A stretch of 64,000 nucleotides of DNA from Balanoglossus misakiensis (Eukaryota; Hemichordata): assembly GCA_040954595.2 (NCBI GenBank), contig CM082591.2, positions 8,246,001 through 8,310,000 on the forward strand, in the 5' to 3' direction. The notes beneath the pieces are model-generated. The model did not search any database. It saw only the letters and a program-made list of their open reading frames with translations, and was not told the origin of the DNA. Made by a program: the position numbers and the translations under genes. Shown here in pieces: positions 23,101 through 36,110 of this stretch (position 1 is the first letter of the stretch; the number at the start of each line of letters is the position of its first letter).

Positions 23101-25390
23101 ATTCTGGTAGACTGATTTTCAACCTTTATGATTTTTTAACCTTTACCCGATTGGACTAGGGGTCCTGATAACACCCACACAAATTTACCTGTAGTTTGGT
23201 GTCTATAAAGTCTGAAGCAGATTAAGTGTCAAGATGTTTATCAAGATGTGTTTAATTTACCTGTAATGAAGAACTGACTGAGGTCGTCAATCTTAGGTTT
23301 TTGGAATGTTTGTGGTCTATTACACTCATAAGGCGAGTAAAGCTTGTTCAATCGAGAATCTGTCACACACTCAGCAGTCCTCATTCAAAAAAAGATTAAT
23401 TACTTTCTGTCCAACCTACTTCAGTGACAGAAGCATGCAGACAATTTTAAAACATGGATTTCAAGAAAAGCAATGTACATGTTTGAGGATAAGTACCTAA
23501 TTTGTGGGACATATTGTCAACCTTTACAATGTTTATAAGTAAAGCAAAGTATATATTTTTTGTCAAATTGCTACATTAACAGTTAACTGACTAACAATTC
23601 CACTGTTGCCAAGGTAACACTGATAACATGTTGTTTATTGAGTATGTCATGACCTCCGTGTTACTGTACATTGGTTTTTCTACATCGGCTAATGCGCAGC
23701 TGACAGAAATGCTTTGTTCTAAAACAGTTGACAACATACTGTAAAACAGGAAATTTGTACTTTTCTAGTTTTTTTTTACCTTTCATACCCGTTCTCTCTG
23801 TAGATGTCCAACTATATCTTACGAAACAATGGATTAGAAAAGAAAAATTAAAGAAACCACCCCTACACACCCTTAAATGAAACCTCTAAGAAATTGCGAA
23901 GTTGTTCAGGGAAGAAGATTTTCCTACTAAAAATGAGCAGAATGACAAAAAATTAACCAATAATAGCCATTTTCTGATATCACCAAAAAATGAAAAAAAA
24001 AATATATATATAAGATGGGTCTCAATAAAGTAAAAGTACACACCAATTTTCAATGCAATATGACTTGTAGTTCTTGAGTTACTCTGTTTTGACTAATTTC
24101 ACATTTTTCCAGCTCATTTACATATTTTTGGCAAGGACAAAACCTGGCCTGCATCTACACACCAAATATCAAGGTGATACATGCAGCGGTTTTCAAGTTT
24201 TTGATGTGGACGGCCATGCATACATCCATACATACAGATGCAAGTGATCTCATAAGGTCCCAATAGTCTATAAACTTATATACCTAAAATATTTTAAAAA
24301 TTGTCAAATGTGACTTTCAAATTTAATTACCACAACACGATTATTCCGAGCTCAGTAGTTGTGATCTGATAAGTACACACCTGGTATTTCTGATATCTAT
24401 AAATTCCAACGAACACTTATACACAACTAATAAAACGACAACAATCTATTTATAGGCGTTCCATAGAACTGTTGACAAGTTTCTGGTACAACCTAGTACC
24501 TGTCATTTTAATTACTCCAAGAGGGACACCATGTTTGACAAAGGATTCGAATTTCTACAATGTCTACAGATCCTCACTGGGCATCAACATGTGACAAAAA
24601 CAACATTGCTTTGAATTTCTTGCTTCACATCACACAGTATACAAAGTTGCATTGTGGGTAAAAGAGTAACCACTCACAGTTTATCAATGATTATCTGTAT
24701 TTCAAATAAACAGCAGAAAAGTTCTGTCTTCTTGCCATACAAAATTCAAATCACTCATTTTTCTCTTTTTTTAGTATAATTGACCCCAAAGATGTGTTTA
24801 GCATTACCATTTCATTTTAGAGTTATTTATAACTGAGCCTGTGAAATTCTGGTTTATTTTTTAACTTTTACCCGATTAGACTAGAGGTCCTGATAACACA
24901 CACACAAATTTACCTGTAGTTTGGTGTCTATAAAGTCTGAAGCAGAATGTTTCAAGATGTTTAATTTACCTGTAATGAAGAACTGACTGAGGTCGTCAAT
25001 CTTAGGTTTTTGGAATGTTTGTGGTCTATTACACTCATAAGGCGAGTAAAGCTTGTTCAATCGATAATCTGTCACACACTCAGCAGTCCTCGTTAAAAAA
25101 AGATTAATTACTTTCTGTCCAACCTACTTCAGTGACAGAAGCATACAGACAATTTTAAAACATGGATTTCAAGAAAAAAATTCTGATGACATCCTTTGTA
25201 CATGTTTGAGGATAAGTACCTAATTTGTGGGATATATATTGTCAACCTTTACAATGTTCATAAGTAAAGCAAAGTATATATTTTGTCAAATTGCTACATT
25301 AACAGTTAACTGACTAACAATTCCACTGTTGCCAAGGTAACACTGATAACATGTTGTTTATTGAGTATGTCATGACCTCCTTGTTATTGT
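20149..25390. repeat. Tandem array of the ~1.76 kb repeat, three copies (unit B)
   Basis: Copies start at 20149, 21917 and 23673. The GATGTGG landmark lies at 20691, 22447 and 24203, exactly 1756 bp apart each time. Non-coding by the same reasoning as in unit A. Confidence 0.88.
20879..24295. repeat. Virtually identical tandem pair within the unit B array
   Basis: Positions 20879-22539 and 22635-24295 (offset 1756) read the same in every stretch I compared, including shared oddities such as CTACAGCTCCTCACTGGG and a run of ten A before TATATATA. Just outside, the copies differ (ATTCCGAGCTCAGTAG versus ATTCCAAGCTCATTAC). This is either a very recent unequal exchange or an assembly duplication. 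Confidence 0.82.
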
Positions 25391-27888
25391 ACAATTTTTG
25401 TCAGTAAAACATCACAGTGACTTTTCACCGACACAAATCTGACTACACCCAGTTGGGGTCAGACCAATCAGTCTGCACGATAGCCCCAACTTCCTGTTCC
25501 TATGAATGCCAGGTAATATGCGCAACAAATGCGTTATCCATGCGCGTAATTGAAAGAAAACAAAAGCCAGCGATATTTGCCGAATTTAAGTTACGGTTTT
25601 CTCGTAAACTAGAGAATGACTTTACTATTATGAGGATGGGAGGTGTCGACTGCATGTCTGACGAACGTTGTACAATAATTTGTCGCTAAATATACATTTT
25701 TCAAAACATATTTTTTCACTCTCAATTAAGGTTGCTAAAATTCCTTAATTTGAAGCATACTCGACTTTCAACATTTGTACTTTTTGGTCTAAAGACGGGA
25801 TTGCCAATTTATGTGGATTAAACGTGCCTCAGTATGTAAATAAACGAAAATCAGGTCAACTGGGTTCACTGAGCGCGCTTGCTGTCGGCAGAAATGTAGC
25901 CAATTTACGTTAGTCGATATTGGGCAAAATCCGAATATTTTGTCAATTTTAGGGCAAAATCTTGGTCTTGGCGTCAACTCTGTGCAAAAAAAGGCTGCAA
26001 CTATCGTGTTCGGGAAGTCATGGACTGTCCAGTAAGCGGGTCCTATGATGCTGCACGTTCCGTAGAAGTCCTCACCGCATGACCAAATAGAGAGTGCATT
26101 TTCCGGGGGATTTACAGGCCTCTATGTTGTACTTTTTGGTCCAAAAATCATATCGGCAATCTTGTATGAAAAATATGCCCTTCTGATATTAGCTTTCATT
26201 CCAAAATAGTCAAATGTGCAGTCAAATGGTAAGATGTGCCCGTAGTATAATATAAATATGAGGAAAACGATAGAAAATGCTATTATTTTCGAGTCCATTT
26301 TGTTCGAACGTATGACCATTAGGAGAGTGCAAACCCCTACACCGACACATGGTTTACTCCAGGAATCTTTCAGCTTCAAAATGCAACTCTCGGTTTGCCG
26401 CCTACCCAGATTTTGTTTTGAAACGCGTGAGTTTGAAGACATGCATAGAAAACCATTGATTGACACACGCCGGATTTCGGTCATGTGAGCATTTAGCGCC
26501 GCATTGTCCAATCCAGTTTTATTTTCTTGAATGCAGAATGTCATTTGTCACTCCCCATAAAGTTTTGCGTTGGCAGATATGCCCCAATATGGTAAAAAAT
26601 GGGCGTAAATGTCAAGTCTGGTGACACAGCGGGAAATTCTCACGTGTGCAGATCAACTCAATAATATTCATGTTATGTGATACCACAGAGCTGCGTCTAT
26701 TGGTTGAAAGTGGCAGGTCATGCATAATGAGCGTCTGTGTACGGCAGATCATTTGCTCATTCATGTGAGGCAGACTAATACAGAAGTATCTCGTCGGTGT
26801 TCTTAGCTAATTGTACTTTAGTTCGGGTTGAATTTAGAGGTAAACGTATGGCAATGCATGTTTTTTAATCACAGATCAGTCATAACTCTGCTTGTTTGGG
26901 CCATGTTTTTCATCTGAGCCTCCAGAACCGGGTCCACAGCCGCTGTTGTATACGATCGATCGACAAGTGCGCGCGGTTACAAAGTAGGCATTTTTTGTCT
27001 AGGCTAGCGTTTTTTTCTCTCCATTCGTTTTTCTTCATTGGAGAGTTAATTAGTTTCAATAGATGATAATTCGCTTGGTGTCATATCTATGGTGTTCCAT
27101 GTAAACCATTTAGGATAAAAATTACATGTTTTAAAAAGTCAGTATGTATGAATGCATTGAGTGGTTATTTGAGGAACCTATTCAAATCTGGTTCACAGTC
27201 ATTTCTTTCATTTCATGGCAAGACCACGCCAAATAGAAGAACAAAAAATGAGAAAAAGTTTCAGATGTTCCAAGTATCACAGAAAGTGGGTCAGTGCGAG
27301 GACTTGAAATTGTCACACTTCGTGCCGCGTACTTTGTGTTGACATGAATTTGGCGGAAGTGTAAACCAATTGTGTGGAGGGTAGGCAAAATTAAGCGCAT
27401 GGGTTGATATGCGTACAGAGGTTGTCAGCATTCGCAAATCATTGCGAAAATAATTAGTTTGCACATACAGTTTACAAATAATATCAATTTATGATAGAAA
27501 CTGTTTACGCAATGTAAAAAAAATAATTGATCTTGACGCGTGAAAATTGTAGGCTACCCATCTAAAAAATGGTTTGACGGACGATGACGAACATGCCAAT
27601 AACTCGATAACAGCCAATCAAATCACTGGTACCAGACACGCCCTAATCGAGGGGTTATCGTGCAGACTAGCTGCTGGTCAAAGCTTACATTCATTCTCTT
27701 CTCAGTGATTCATTGTGTTCAAGTTTGACCTTTTGACCTCAACTATCAGGTGTTCAGGTGATCCTGGTACTTGCCGTGTCACTGAATTAAATTGATCATG
27801 TGACTGAGGTACCTTGCCAAGTTTTTACACTATAGTGAACAGTGTGTTGCTATATGTGATTACAAGCATTTCGACTCAAGCTTCAAAT
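25391..27888. other. Upstream region of TRIM copy 2
   Basis: Counterpart of 9660-12279 with scattered substitutions and small indels, and no exon recognised. The open frame before the ATG is shorter than in copy 1 because of a deletion in the 5' leader, which supports a non-coding leader. Confidence 0.6.
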
Positions 27889-29847
27889 ATGGCTGCTGCG
27901 TTTCCAGGAGGCTCCCAGTTAGACAAAGTTCTGAATGAGCATGGTGAGGATTTACTCTCCTGTGCTATCTGTCTGGAGCTGTTCAAGAAACCCAAAGTCT
28001 TGCCATGTGACCATTCATTCTGTGAGTCGTGTCTGACAAAGTTGGCGGAAGGAAAAGGTCAGTTGAACTGCCCTACATGCCGAGAGGTATGCCAACTTCC
28101 TGCTGGTGGAGTGCCTCAATTGAAAGGTAGCTTTTTCATCAACTCATTGGTCGATCTTTATCAGAGACAAGGTCCCGAAGGACAGGCCAAGTCTATGTGC
28201 AGTGGCTGTGCAGATAATGGCGCAACTCACCAATGTATTGACTGCAGTGAAAGGCTATGCACTAACTGCACAAAATCACACCAGAAGTTTCTGAGAGGTC
28301 ATAAGGTCATGACACTAGACGAATACAACAACACAAAATCGTCAACTCTCCTGAAGCAAAAGAAAGTCTTCTGCAGTGTCCATCCAGAAAATGTGGTGAA
28401 ATTCTACTGTGAGGGCTGTGAACTTATTGTGTGTACAGACTGTGCTATTACCAAACACAACAAACATAACAACACAGATCTCCAAGATGCTGCAAATGAC
28501 TACACCAAACAGTTGAGAGATCTGCTGTGTAAGGTGACAGAAAAAGAATGGGGAGTAAAGACAAGCACAACACTGGCCAAACTGAAGAGAGAGACACTGA
28601 TGGTCGAATGCCAGGAGGAAGAACAGAAAGTGAGAAAGAAAACAGCAAAGGTCATACAGAAGGCACGGAGGGAGGAGAAACGGTTGATTGAAGAGCTGAA
28701 GACAAAATACGGACAGAGAGTAAAGCAGACTGAGGCTCTAATAGATGAGTGGGAACTGAAACATGGTAACATTGCAAGCCAACGCTGCTACATAGAGACA
28801 CTGATGCATCATGGGACACCAGCCCAGATCATGGCCACCAAGCAGGAGACAATAAATCACATGGAGGAAATAATCGCCATGGAGACAGAAATCGATGCCA
28901 GAGTGGACGTGGTGAAATTCCAGCCAGCTGAGGAGACCAAAGATGGAGGAATGCTGGGATTCCTTAGTGAAGATTCAGTGTCACTGTCAGTAGAGACAAA
29001 GAAAGGCTTGGTGAAGACCATTGGATGTAAAGGTAACAAAGGTGGCCAGTTCTATGGCCCTCATGGTATCAGTATTAACAGACACGGAAACTTTGTCACT
29101 GCTGAAGCAGGTAACAACAGAGTACAAATCACTGACAGGGATGGGAAATACAAATCAAGTTTCACATTTACTCAGTTTGCACAGCCTTTCACACCGTTCG
29201 ATGTTGAAATATCAGCTGATGATGAATACTTCATGACAGACAGGTTTAACAAACAAATAGTTGTGAGTGATGAGAATGGGTCTCTGATCAAATGCTTTGG
29301 GAAAGAAGTCAAGAATCCCTCCCGAATTGCTATTAGTCCTGTAGATGGAAGTGTGTATGTGAGTGATTGGGATGGAAAGATTGATGATGACACAGACAAA
29401 GAGGGTAACTGCATCAGGAAATACACACATGATTGTCAGTACATCAAATCATTTGGTGGTTTTGGCAGAGGACAGGGACAGTTCAGAGGGCCGGAGTTCT
29501 TGACTGTTGACAGTTGTGGAGTAGTGTTTGTATCAGACAAGAACAACCCTCGCATTCAAGCATTTAATGCAGATGGTGAGTTCATGTTTGCATTTGGAGA
29601 ATTTGGTGAAGGTGATGGTAAGCTTTATTGGCCAACAGGAATAGTGGCTGATAAAGCAGGATATCTGTATGTCAGTAACCAGGGAAACAACGAAGTGCAG
29701 AAATTTGACAAAAGAGGTAAATTCATCTGTCGCATTGATAAAGCTGAGGATGAGTTGAATATACCCCTAGGAGTAGCTGTGACAGATGACATGGAAGTAG
29801 TGGTTGCTGACTATGGCAACGGCTGCCTCAAAGTCTTTGCACAGTGA
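27889..29847 (+). CDS. TRIM-NHL E3 ubiquitin ligase, copy 2 (intronless, 652 aa)
   Basis: Paralogue of the gene at 12280, with the same RING, two B-boxes, coiled coil and NHL propeller. All zinc ligands are retained. It is two residues longer owing to a 6 bp insertion before the NHL domain (SVSLSVET versus SVSVET). By hand I count about 51 amino-acid replacements and about 25 silent differences from copy 1. Eight replacements fall in a 14-residue part of B-box 2 (copy 1 residues 171-184) and about 28 in the NHL domain, with the RING almost unchanged. The start is ATG 27889 with A at -3 and G at +4; 25 upstream in-frame codons lack an ATG. The intact frame and ligands suggest a working gene that is diverging from its neighbour. 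Confidence 0.95.
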   Translation: MAAAFPGGSQLDKVLNEHGEDLLSCAICLELFKKPKVLPCDHSFCESCLTKLAEGKGQLNCPTCREVCQLPAGGVPQLKGSFFINSLVDLYQRQGPEGQAKSMCSGCADNGATHQCIDCSERLCTNCTKSHQKFLRGHKVMTLDEYNNTKSSTLLKQKKVFCSVHPENVVKFYCEGCELIVCTDCAITKHNKHNNTDLQDAANDYTKQLRDLLCKVTEKEWGVKTSTTLAKLKRETLMVECQEEEQKVRKKTAKVIQKARREEKRLIEELKTKYGQRVKQTEALIDEWELKHGNIASQRCYIETLMHHGTPAQIMATKQETINHMEEIIAMETEIDARVDVVKFQPAEETKDGGMLGFLSEDSVSLSVETKKGLVKTIGCKGNKGGQFYGPHGISINRHGNFVTAEAGNNRVQITDRDGKYKSSFTFTQFAQPFTPFDVEISADDEYFMTDRFNKQIVVSDENGSLIKCFGKEVKNPSRIAISPVDGSVYVSDWDGKIDDDTDKEGNCIRKYTHDCQYIKSFGGFGRGQGQFRGPEFLTVDSCGVVFVSDKNNPRIQAFNADGEFMFAFGEFGEGDGKLYWPTGIVADKAGYLYVSNQGNNEVQKFDKRGKFICRIDKAEDELNIPLGVAVTDDMEVVVADYGNGCLKVFAQ

Positions 29848-29882
29848 AAGTGTTAGTGTCAGATCTCAATGTATCAACTGTA

Positions 29883-30046
29883 CAGTAAAACCTGTTCTAA
29901 CCGGACACCAAAGTGATTGAGAATATTGTTCGCTTTGCAGAGTTGTCTGGTTTACAGAGGGTTTTATGTGAAGGGCACTGGAAAGGATGTTCGGCATAGA
30001 TAGGTTTCTAGATAAGACAGGGTTTGGTTTTAGACAGACTTGACTG
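29883..30046. mobile_element. TA-flanked pogo-like MITE (3' of TRIM copy 2)
   Basis: Orthologue of 14268-14450, flanked by TA at 29881-29882 and 30047-30048. It is shorter by an internal deletion, and lies 36 bp after the stop codon. Confidence 0.75.
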
Positions 30047-30085
30047 TATTGCACGTAAATGTGGCTTTGATGTGAAGGTGATGGC

Positions 30086-30380
30086 TTAAAGGAACAAAGT
30101 CTCTCTCTCGCTGCCCTTCTTTCTTCATTCATTGTGTTTGATACAAGACACCATATATGTTAATGTAGACACAAAAGTGAAAAATCTCACAAAAATGAAT
30201 AATCGGCCTCTACCATTTATTCGTTTTGGGTGAGTTTAACTCTCATATCCTACAAACGGGATGGAAGTTGTGTGTGGTCAAACGTTGATTCACTATATAT
30301 CCACATGTACATTAACGTAAACGATGTCTTGTATCAAACATAATTAAGAAAAAGGGCAGCGAGAGACTTTGTCCCTTTAA
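30086..30380. mobile_element. TTAA-flanked foldback MITE, B/C junction copy
   Basis: A 295 bp copy from TTAAAGGAACAAAG to CTTTGTCCCTTTAA, with the same left-arm deletion as the copy at 14490. The two therefore descend from one insertion that was duplicated with the unit. Confidence 0.82.
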
Positions 30381-33300
30381 CCTGAATGCAAATAGACCAT
30401 ATCAGTTTGTTAAAGGCCCACTTTCTGCAAGATTTTTTTAGTATTTCTGTCTGTATATGAACTAAAGTTTTTATCATACTAACCCTTTATGAATATACCA
30501 TACTAAAATGGCCACAGTTTGTCCAAAGAGCCTGTACCGGTATATGTGCAAAAATCATTATTATTGTTGATAAAGGAATTCAATTCAATTCAATATTCAA
30601 CAATAATATTGGTATTTGTACACATATAGGCTGAACATTTCATCAAATGCTGTAGGGATTTCAACAACAAACTGCAGTTGATACAAACAACGACAAAACA
30701 AGCAGACACTTGCTGTAACAAAAATCTTGAGATGACGACTAATATATCGCTCAACTTCAGATTGCATCTGAAGTCACGCACATGAAACCAACTGTAGAAT
30801 GACTTATGACGGCAAACTGGTTACCTGAGGTTCCTATTCTTCTGCAGAGACCATGTGCATACAACACTCTCACAACTATAGTTGACATTTCTGTTGGAAT
30901 AGACAGATTTCTCCCAAAAGAGACATCTCTTTAATTAAGAGAACAACCGGCCTCCATATTTGAAGGAGAAAAGTTTAACAAATTCTTGTACATGTAAGCC
31001 CAATTGGAAAGACTTATGACAACAAATTTGTAGGTTTCCAGAAATGACAAATCTTTCCAAAGGGGTACATGCAAATCATACAGTATTCACATCAGCTGAT
31101 ATTATTTTATTGAAATATATAGATTTTGTGAACTTTCTGAGTATACCAGTAACGTAACTAAAATTGCAAAATTTTAAAATAGTTTTGTGGTGTTATTTCA
31201 AGTTTACAAGTATCTTTAAAATAGATTTGTAATTCATGATGGGACTATGCTACACTCAACAGTGGCAGAAATCAAAGAAATTTACTGAAAAAGCACTTTT
31301 TATGGAGTTTTCATCAGTTTTGCATTTTTTCTGTGACATATTGTCAACCTTTACAATGTTTATAAGTAAAGCAAATTATGTCTTTTGTCTGATTGCCTTA
31401 TTAACAGTTAACTGACTAACAATTCCACTGTTGCCAAGGTAACACTGATAACATGTTGTTTATTGAGTATGTCATGACCTTCTTGTTACTGTACAATTTT
31501 TGTCAGTAAAACATCACAGTGACTTTTCACCGACACAAATCTGACTACACCCAGTTGAGGTCAGACCAAAATTGAGACAGATAACAACGAACACTACAAC
31601 AGATCAACAAAGAAACATCTGAACATTGACTTGTATCTGTCACTTCTGGACATTTAATCTTCAGTTTTATTCAGTGCCACTAAGTCTTTGATATTTTGAT
31701 GTCAACAGACAATTTTTACTTGATTTTTCATGTTTTTTTTAAAAGACACAATGTATAATTCAGCTATATGACATGACCAGTGCTTTTTTTAGATCACTAC
31801 ATTTATTGAACATTTCCAAACGTTATTTTCGTGTAATTTTTTCGTGTACTTTTTTTTACTACAGTTCAGAGAACTTCCTTTTAAAACCCTTTCACCCCAT
31901 TTCACAATATAAACGTCCAACATTGTAATTGTGAACAGTGGAGTTTGACCAAACCATGGTGATGAAAGGGTTAAAATTGCCACTCAACCTCAGATTTCCT
32001 TAGAATTATACCACCTGACGTGTGAAATGTACCATTTTTAAAAAGGACGTTAACTGTAACTTTGGGCTATCTTTATAGTAAATGTGTTCTGTGTATGGAA
32101 TTTTCTTCTTCTACTCACTACAGTGCTGCTAATATACCCAGTATTCACCTCATCAACAAACCATCATCTTTGCTGTTGTTGACAAAGAAAATCTTGTGCA
32201 GACTTGAATTTAATTTGATACAACAACAATATTGACTTCACACACATAGGCTGTGTTGATCAGCTAAATACTGGGCATTTCATCACCCATCAGGGATTTC
32301 AACAAGAAACTGAGGTACCGGTAGATACACAAAACAAAAATATTGATGACATAGCCCAAAGTTACAGCCAATGGAGTTTTTGAGCAAATGATGGATTACA
32401 TGGAACTTATTGACTGTAAATCAGTGGTTTTCTTGAACTTTACTTAGATTTTCCTGTTTTCAACAACTTTTTTGAACTTTTACAAGAAACAAGCGTGTTG
32501 TATTCACTTTATCTTTCTTGACTTTGGTTTTGATGACATTACTTAAAAGTTAATTCCCAAATAATCTGGACAACAAACATGCAAATTATTGAGAGATTTG
32601 GTTAACGATCGATATACACTTATTACACACAAATCCTGACAACAAACATTACGGAGTTATTTGGTTGACTATATTTTGAACTACTGTATGTTAGTAATCA
32701 TCAAGACATTTTATTTCTGTCTATGTGTCATATGAACATTGGAAACCTTAACTTTAATTTACAAGCAAACAGCTTGGAATGTTTTGTAACCAGTTTTGAA
32801 TTAATTCAGATTTCTTGATGAACGATTTATTCTTAGGTCACAAGTGGTCTTGACATAAATTAATCAGTGGACCACAATTTTCATAAATCAGTCTGATTTT
32901 TTTTTAATAACCAAGAATACATTGAAATCACATTCAGTTTGTGCAGACTAACATCCAAAACATTCTGTAATGTGCAAGATTATAATATGTGGTGAATAAA
33001 CAGGTTTTCATAATTTTATTACGTTTCATGTGTTTATATTTTTATAAGAAACCCCAAAGTTGGAGTTACTAGAGAATTAACACTACATTTTTGTGGAGAG
33101 ACTGTGATTGTATTTTGCAATCACATAAGTCGATTGGATCTTCAGTGCAAAGGACTCAAATTGAAATTCACTTGCTGGGGTTGCAGATATAAAGGGGAGA
33201 ACCGTTTGATTTCTGGAGGGGGGGGGGGGGTGGAGGATTTTTGAGGAAAACAATGTTGGCAGACGGTGTAGAGAAAATAAAATTCTTCTGCAGTGCCATG

Positions 33301-34330
33301 AGAAAAAACTAGGACTGGCAACAGAAAAAAAATTGCTGTTAAAGAGTGGCTAAAAAAATGCTGACATCCCCAAATCCTCCATTCCCCCCCCCCCCCTTTC
33401 AGAAATAAAATGGTTCTCCCCTAAAAGTTAACAAATGTAATCGGAGAGGGAAACCATACATGTACTGGCACATTTTTTGAAACATAAAAATCAGTATTAC
33501 AGAAAATCACAAAATCTGGGTCCAATAATTAATAATATTTGTTCCACGTAGTGTAGACAGAATTGTCACAATACAATCAGACAATGACTCACACAGGAAC
33601 CTGCAATATAGGCCAACTCTCTTTGACACTTTGTCAAAGTTTGTAATCGTTATCTTTAGTGTAAAGAATTGTCCATTGTGTGCTTCATAAACTTTTGACC
33701 TCAACTTGTGGGGTGGATAAAAGCCCAGCCTATTTACAACAGTGTACTTGTCAAGATAAGAAATGAATAGAAATTACTGACTAACAATTTAATCCAAAAT
33801 TGTTATCTCTAGAGTAAAGAATTTATATGCACATCAAATGAAACGAAACAAGTGTCACGTTCATAACAGTCGACCATAATTAAGTCTAAAAATAACTGTC
33901 CTTTAGGAAACAGATTTGGGTCACTTCCGCACTTAACTGGTACAAATGTACCTGAATTTGGGCAGACTCGGATTTGAGGAGATTTGCTACCCTTTTGTGA
34001 CCTTTGACCTTATTCAAATGGCAGATTTAAATAAGGGCTCGCTATTTCTACTGTTCATGGTTTTCTTGCGAGTTTTTTATTCACAAGAAGGGAAAATATT
34101 TTAATCATCAGAGACATCTTAACTATTTATTGGATGAGCAGAGGGTACATGTACATTGGTGGTGGAGAAATAACCAGGGCGTGGCACTTCATGTGAAGGA
34201 TCAACTAGGCCAACATTGAACACCATAAATGCGTCCACACACACGAAGTTCATTCGGTCCAGGTTTTATGTCTGCCCTGGTCCTCCCTTCATACAGAGAC
34301 CAAACTAAATCGCCCCTGGGCCGACTTGGC
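30381..34330. other. Non-coding duplicon DNA, left part of unit C
   Basis: Counterpart of 151-4021. No gene recognised. Confidence 0.7.
33194..33421. mobile_element. PIF/Harbinger-like MITE, unit C copy
   Basis: Third orthologue of 2889-3108, with TIR GGGGAGAACCGTTTGATTTC and its inverse, G12 and C14 runs inside, and TAA on both sides. Confidence 0.78.
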
Positions 34331-36110
34331 ATTGGTTTTTCTACATCGGCCCTTGCCCAGCTGACAGAAATGTTTTGTTCTAAAACAGTTGACAACATAC
34401 TGTAAAATGGGAAATTTACAGTTTTCTAGTTTTTCACCCTTTCATACCTAGTTCTCTCTGTAGATGTCCACCTACCGGTATATCTTATGAAAAAATGGAT
34501 TTGAAAGGAACAATTAAAGAAACCACCTCTGCACACCCTCAAATGAAACTTTTAAGAAATTGCGAAGTTGTTCAGGGAAGAAGATTTTCCAACTAAAAAT
34601 GAGCAAAATGACAAAAAATTTACCAATAATAGCCCTTTTCTGATATCACCAAAAAATGAATAAAAAAATATTTATAAGGTGGGTCTCAATAAAACTTAAA
34701 AGTACACACCAATTGTCAATGCAATATGACTTGTAGTTCTTGAGTTACTGTGTTTTGACTAATTTCACATTTTCCAGCTCATTTACATATTTTTGGCAAA
34801 GACAACTTCATTTGAACAAAATCTAAAACCTGGCCGGCATCTACACACCAAATATCAAGGTGATACATGCAGCGGTTTTCAAGTTTTTTGATGTGGACGG
34901 CCATACATAATGTAACATACAGATCTATGCAAGTGATCTCATAAGGTCCCAATGGTCTATAAACATATATACCTAAAATATTTTAAAAATTGTCAAATGT
35001 GACTTTCAAATTTAATTACCACAACACGATTATTCCGAGCTCAGTAGTTGTGATCTGATAAGTACACACCAGGTATTTCTAATGTCTATAAATTCCAACG
35101 AACCCTGACACAACTAATAAAAAGACAACAATCTATTTAGAGGCGTTCCACAGAACTGTTGACAAGTTCCTGGTACAAACTAGTACCTGTCATTTTAACT
35201 ATTCCAAGAGGGACACTTGACTATTACCATGTTTGACAAAGGATTCGAATTTCTACAATGTCTACAGGTCCTCACTGGGCATCAACATGTGACAAAAAAA
35301 ACATTGCTTTGAATTTCTTGCTTCACATCACACAGTATACAAAGTTGCATTGTGGGTAAAAGAGTAACCACTTACAGTTTATCAATGATTATCTGTATTT
35401 CAAATAAACAGCAGAAAAGTTCTGTCTTTTCGCCATACAAAATTCAAATTATTCATTTTTCTCTTCTTTTTAGTATAATTGACCCCAAAGATGTGTTTAG
35501 CATTACTATTTCATTTAGATTTATTTATAACTGAGGCTGTGAAATTCTGGTTTATTTTTTACTTTTACCCGATTGGACTAGAGATCCTGATAACACATGC
35601 ACAAATTTACCTGTAGTTTGGTGTCTATAAAGTCTGAAGCAGAAAGTGTCAAGATGTTTATCAAGATATGTTTAATTTACCTGTAATGAAGAACTGACTG
35701 AGGTCGTCAATCTTAGGGTTTTGGAATGTTTGTGGAGCCTTGTTTCAATTTTGGCTATTACACTCATAAGGTGAGTAAAGCTTGTTCAATCGATAATCTG
35801 TCACACACTCAGCAGTCCTCGTTAAAAAAAGATTAATTACTTTCTGGCCAACCTACTTCAGTGACAGAAGCATACAGACAATTTTAAAACATGGATTTCA
35901 AGAAAAAAATTCTGATGGCATCCTTTGTATATATTTGAGGATAAGTACCTAATTTGTGGGACATATTGTCAACCTTTACAATGTTCATAAGTAAAGCAAA
36001 GTATATATTTTGCCCAATTGCTACATTAACAGTTAGCTAACAATTCCACTGTTGCCAAGGTAACACTGATAACATGTTGTTTATTGAGTATGTCATGACC
36101 TCCTTGTTAC
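34331..36110. repeat. Single copy of the ~1.76 kb repeat (unit C)
   Basis: Starts at the GGTTTTTCTACATCGGCC landmark, has one GATGTGGACGG landmark at 34890, and passes straight into the TRIM-upstream segment. Units A and B have three copies each. Confidence 0.85.

Larger units (their letters stand above)
14490..30085. repeat. Segmental duplicon, unit B
   Basis: Second, complete copy of the duplicon (15.6 kb), colinear with unit A. Unit-specific changes are a ~0.67 kb tandem duplication near 16129-17460, an inserted palindromic element at 18035-18682, and a fresh tandem duplication of one 1.76 kb repeat at 20879-24295. It lacks the TTAA insertion found in unit A. It ends with TRIM copy 2 and its 3' MITE. 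Confidence 0.9.
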
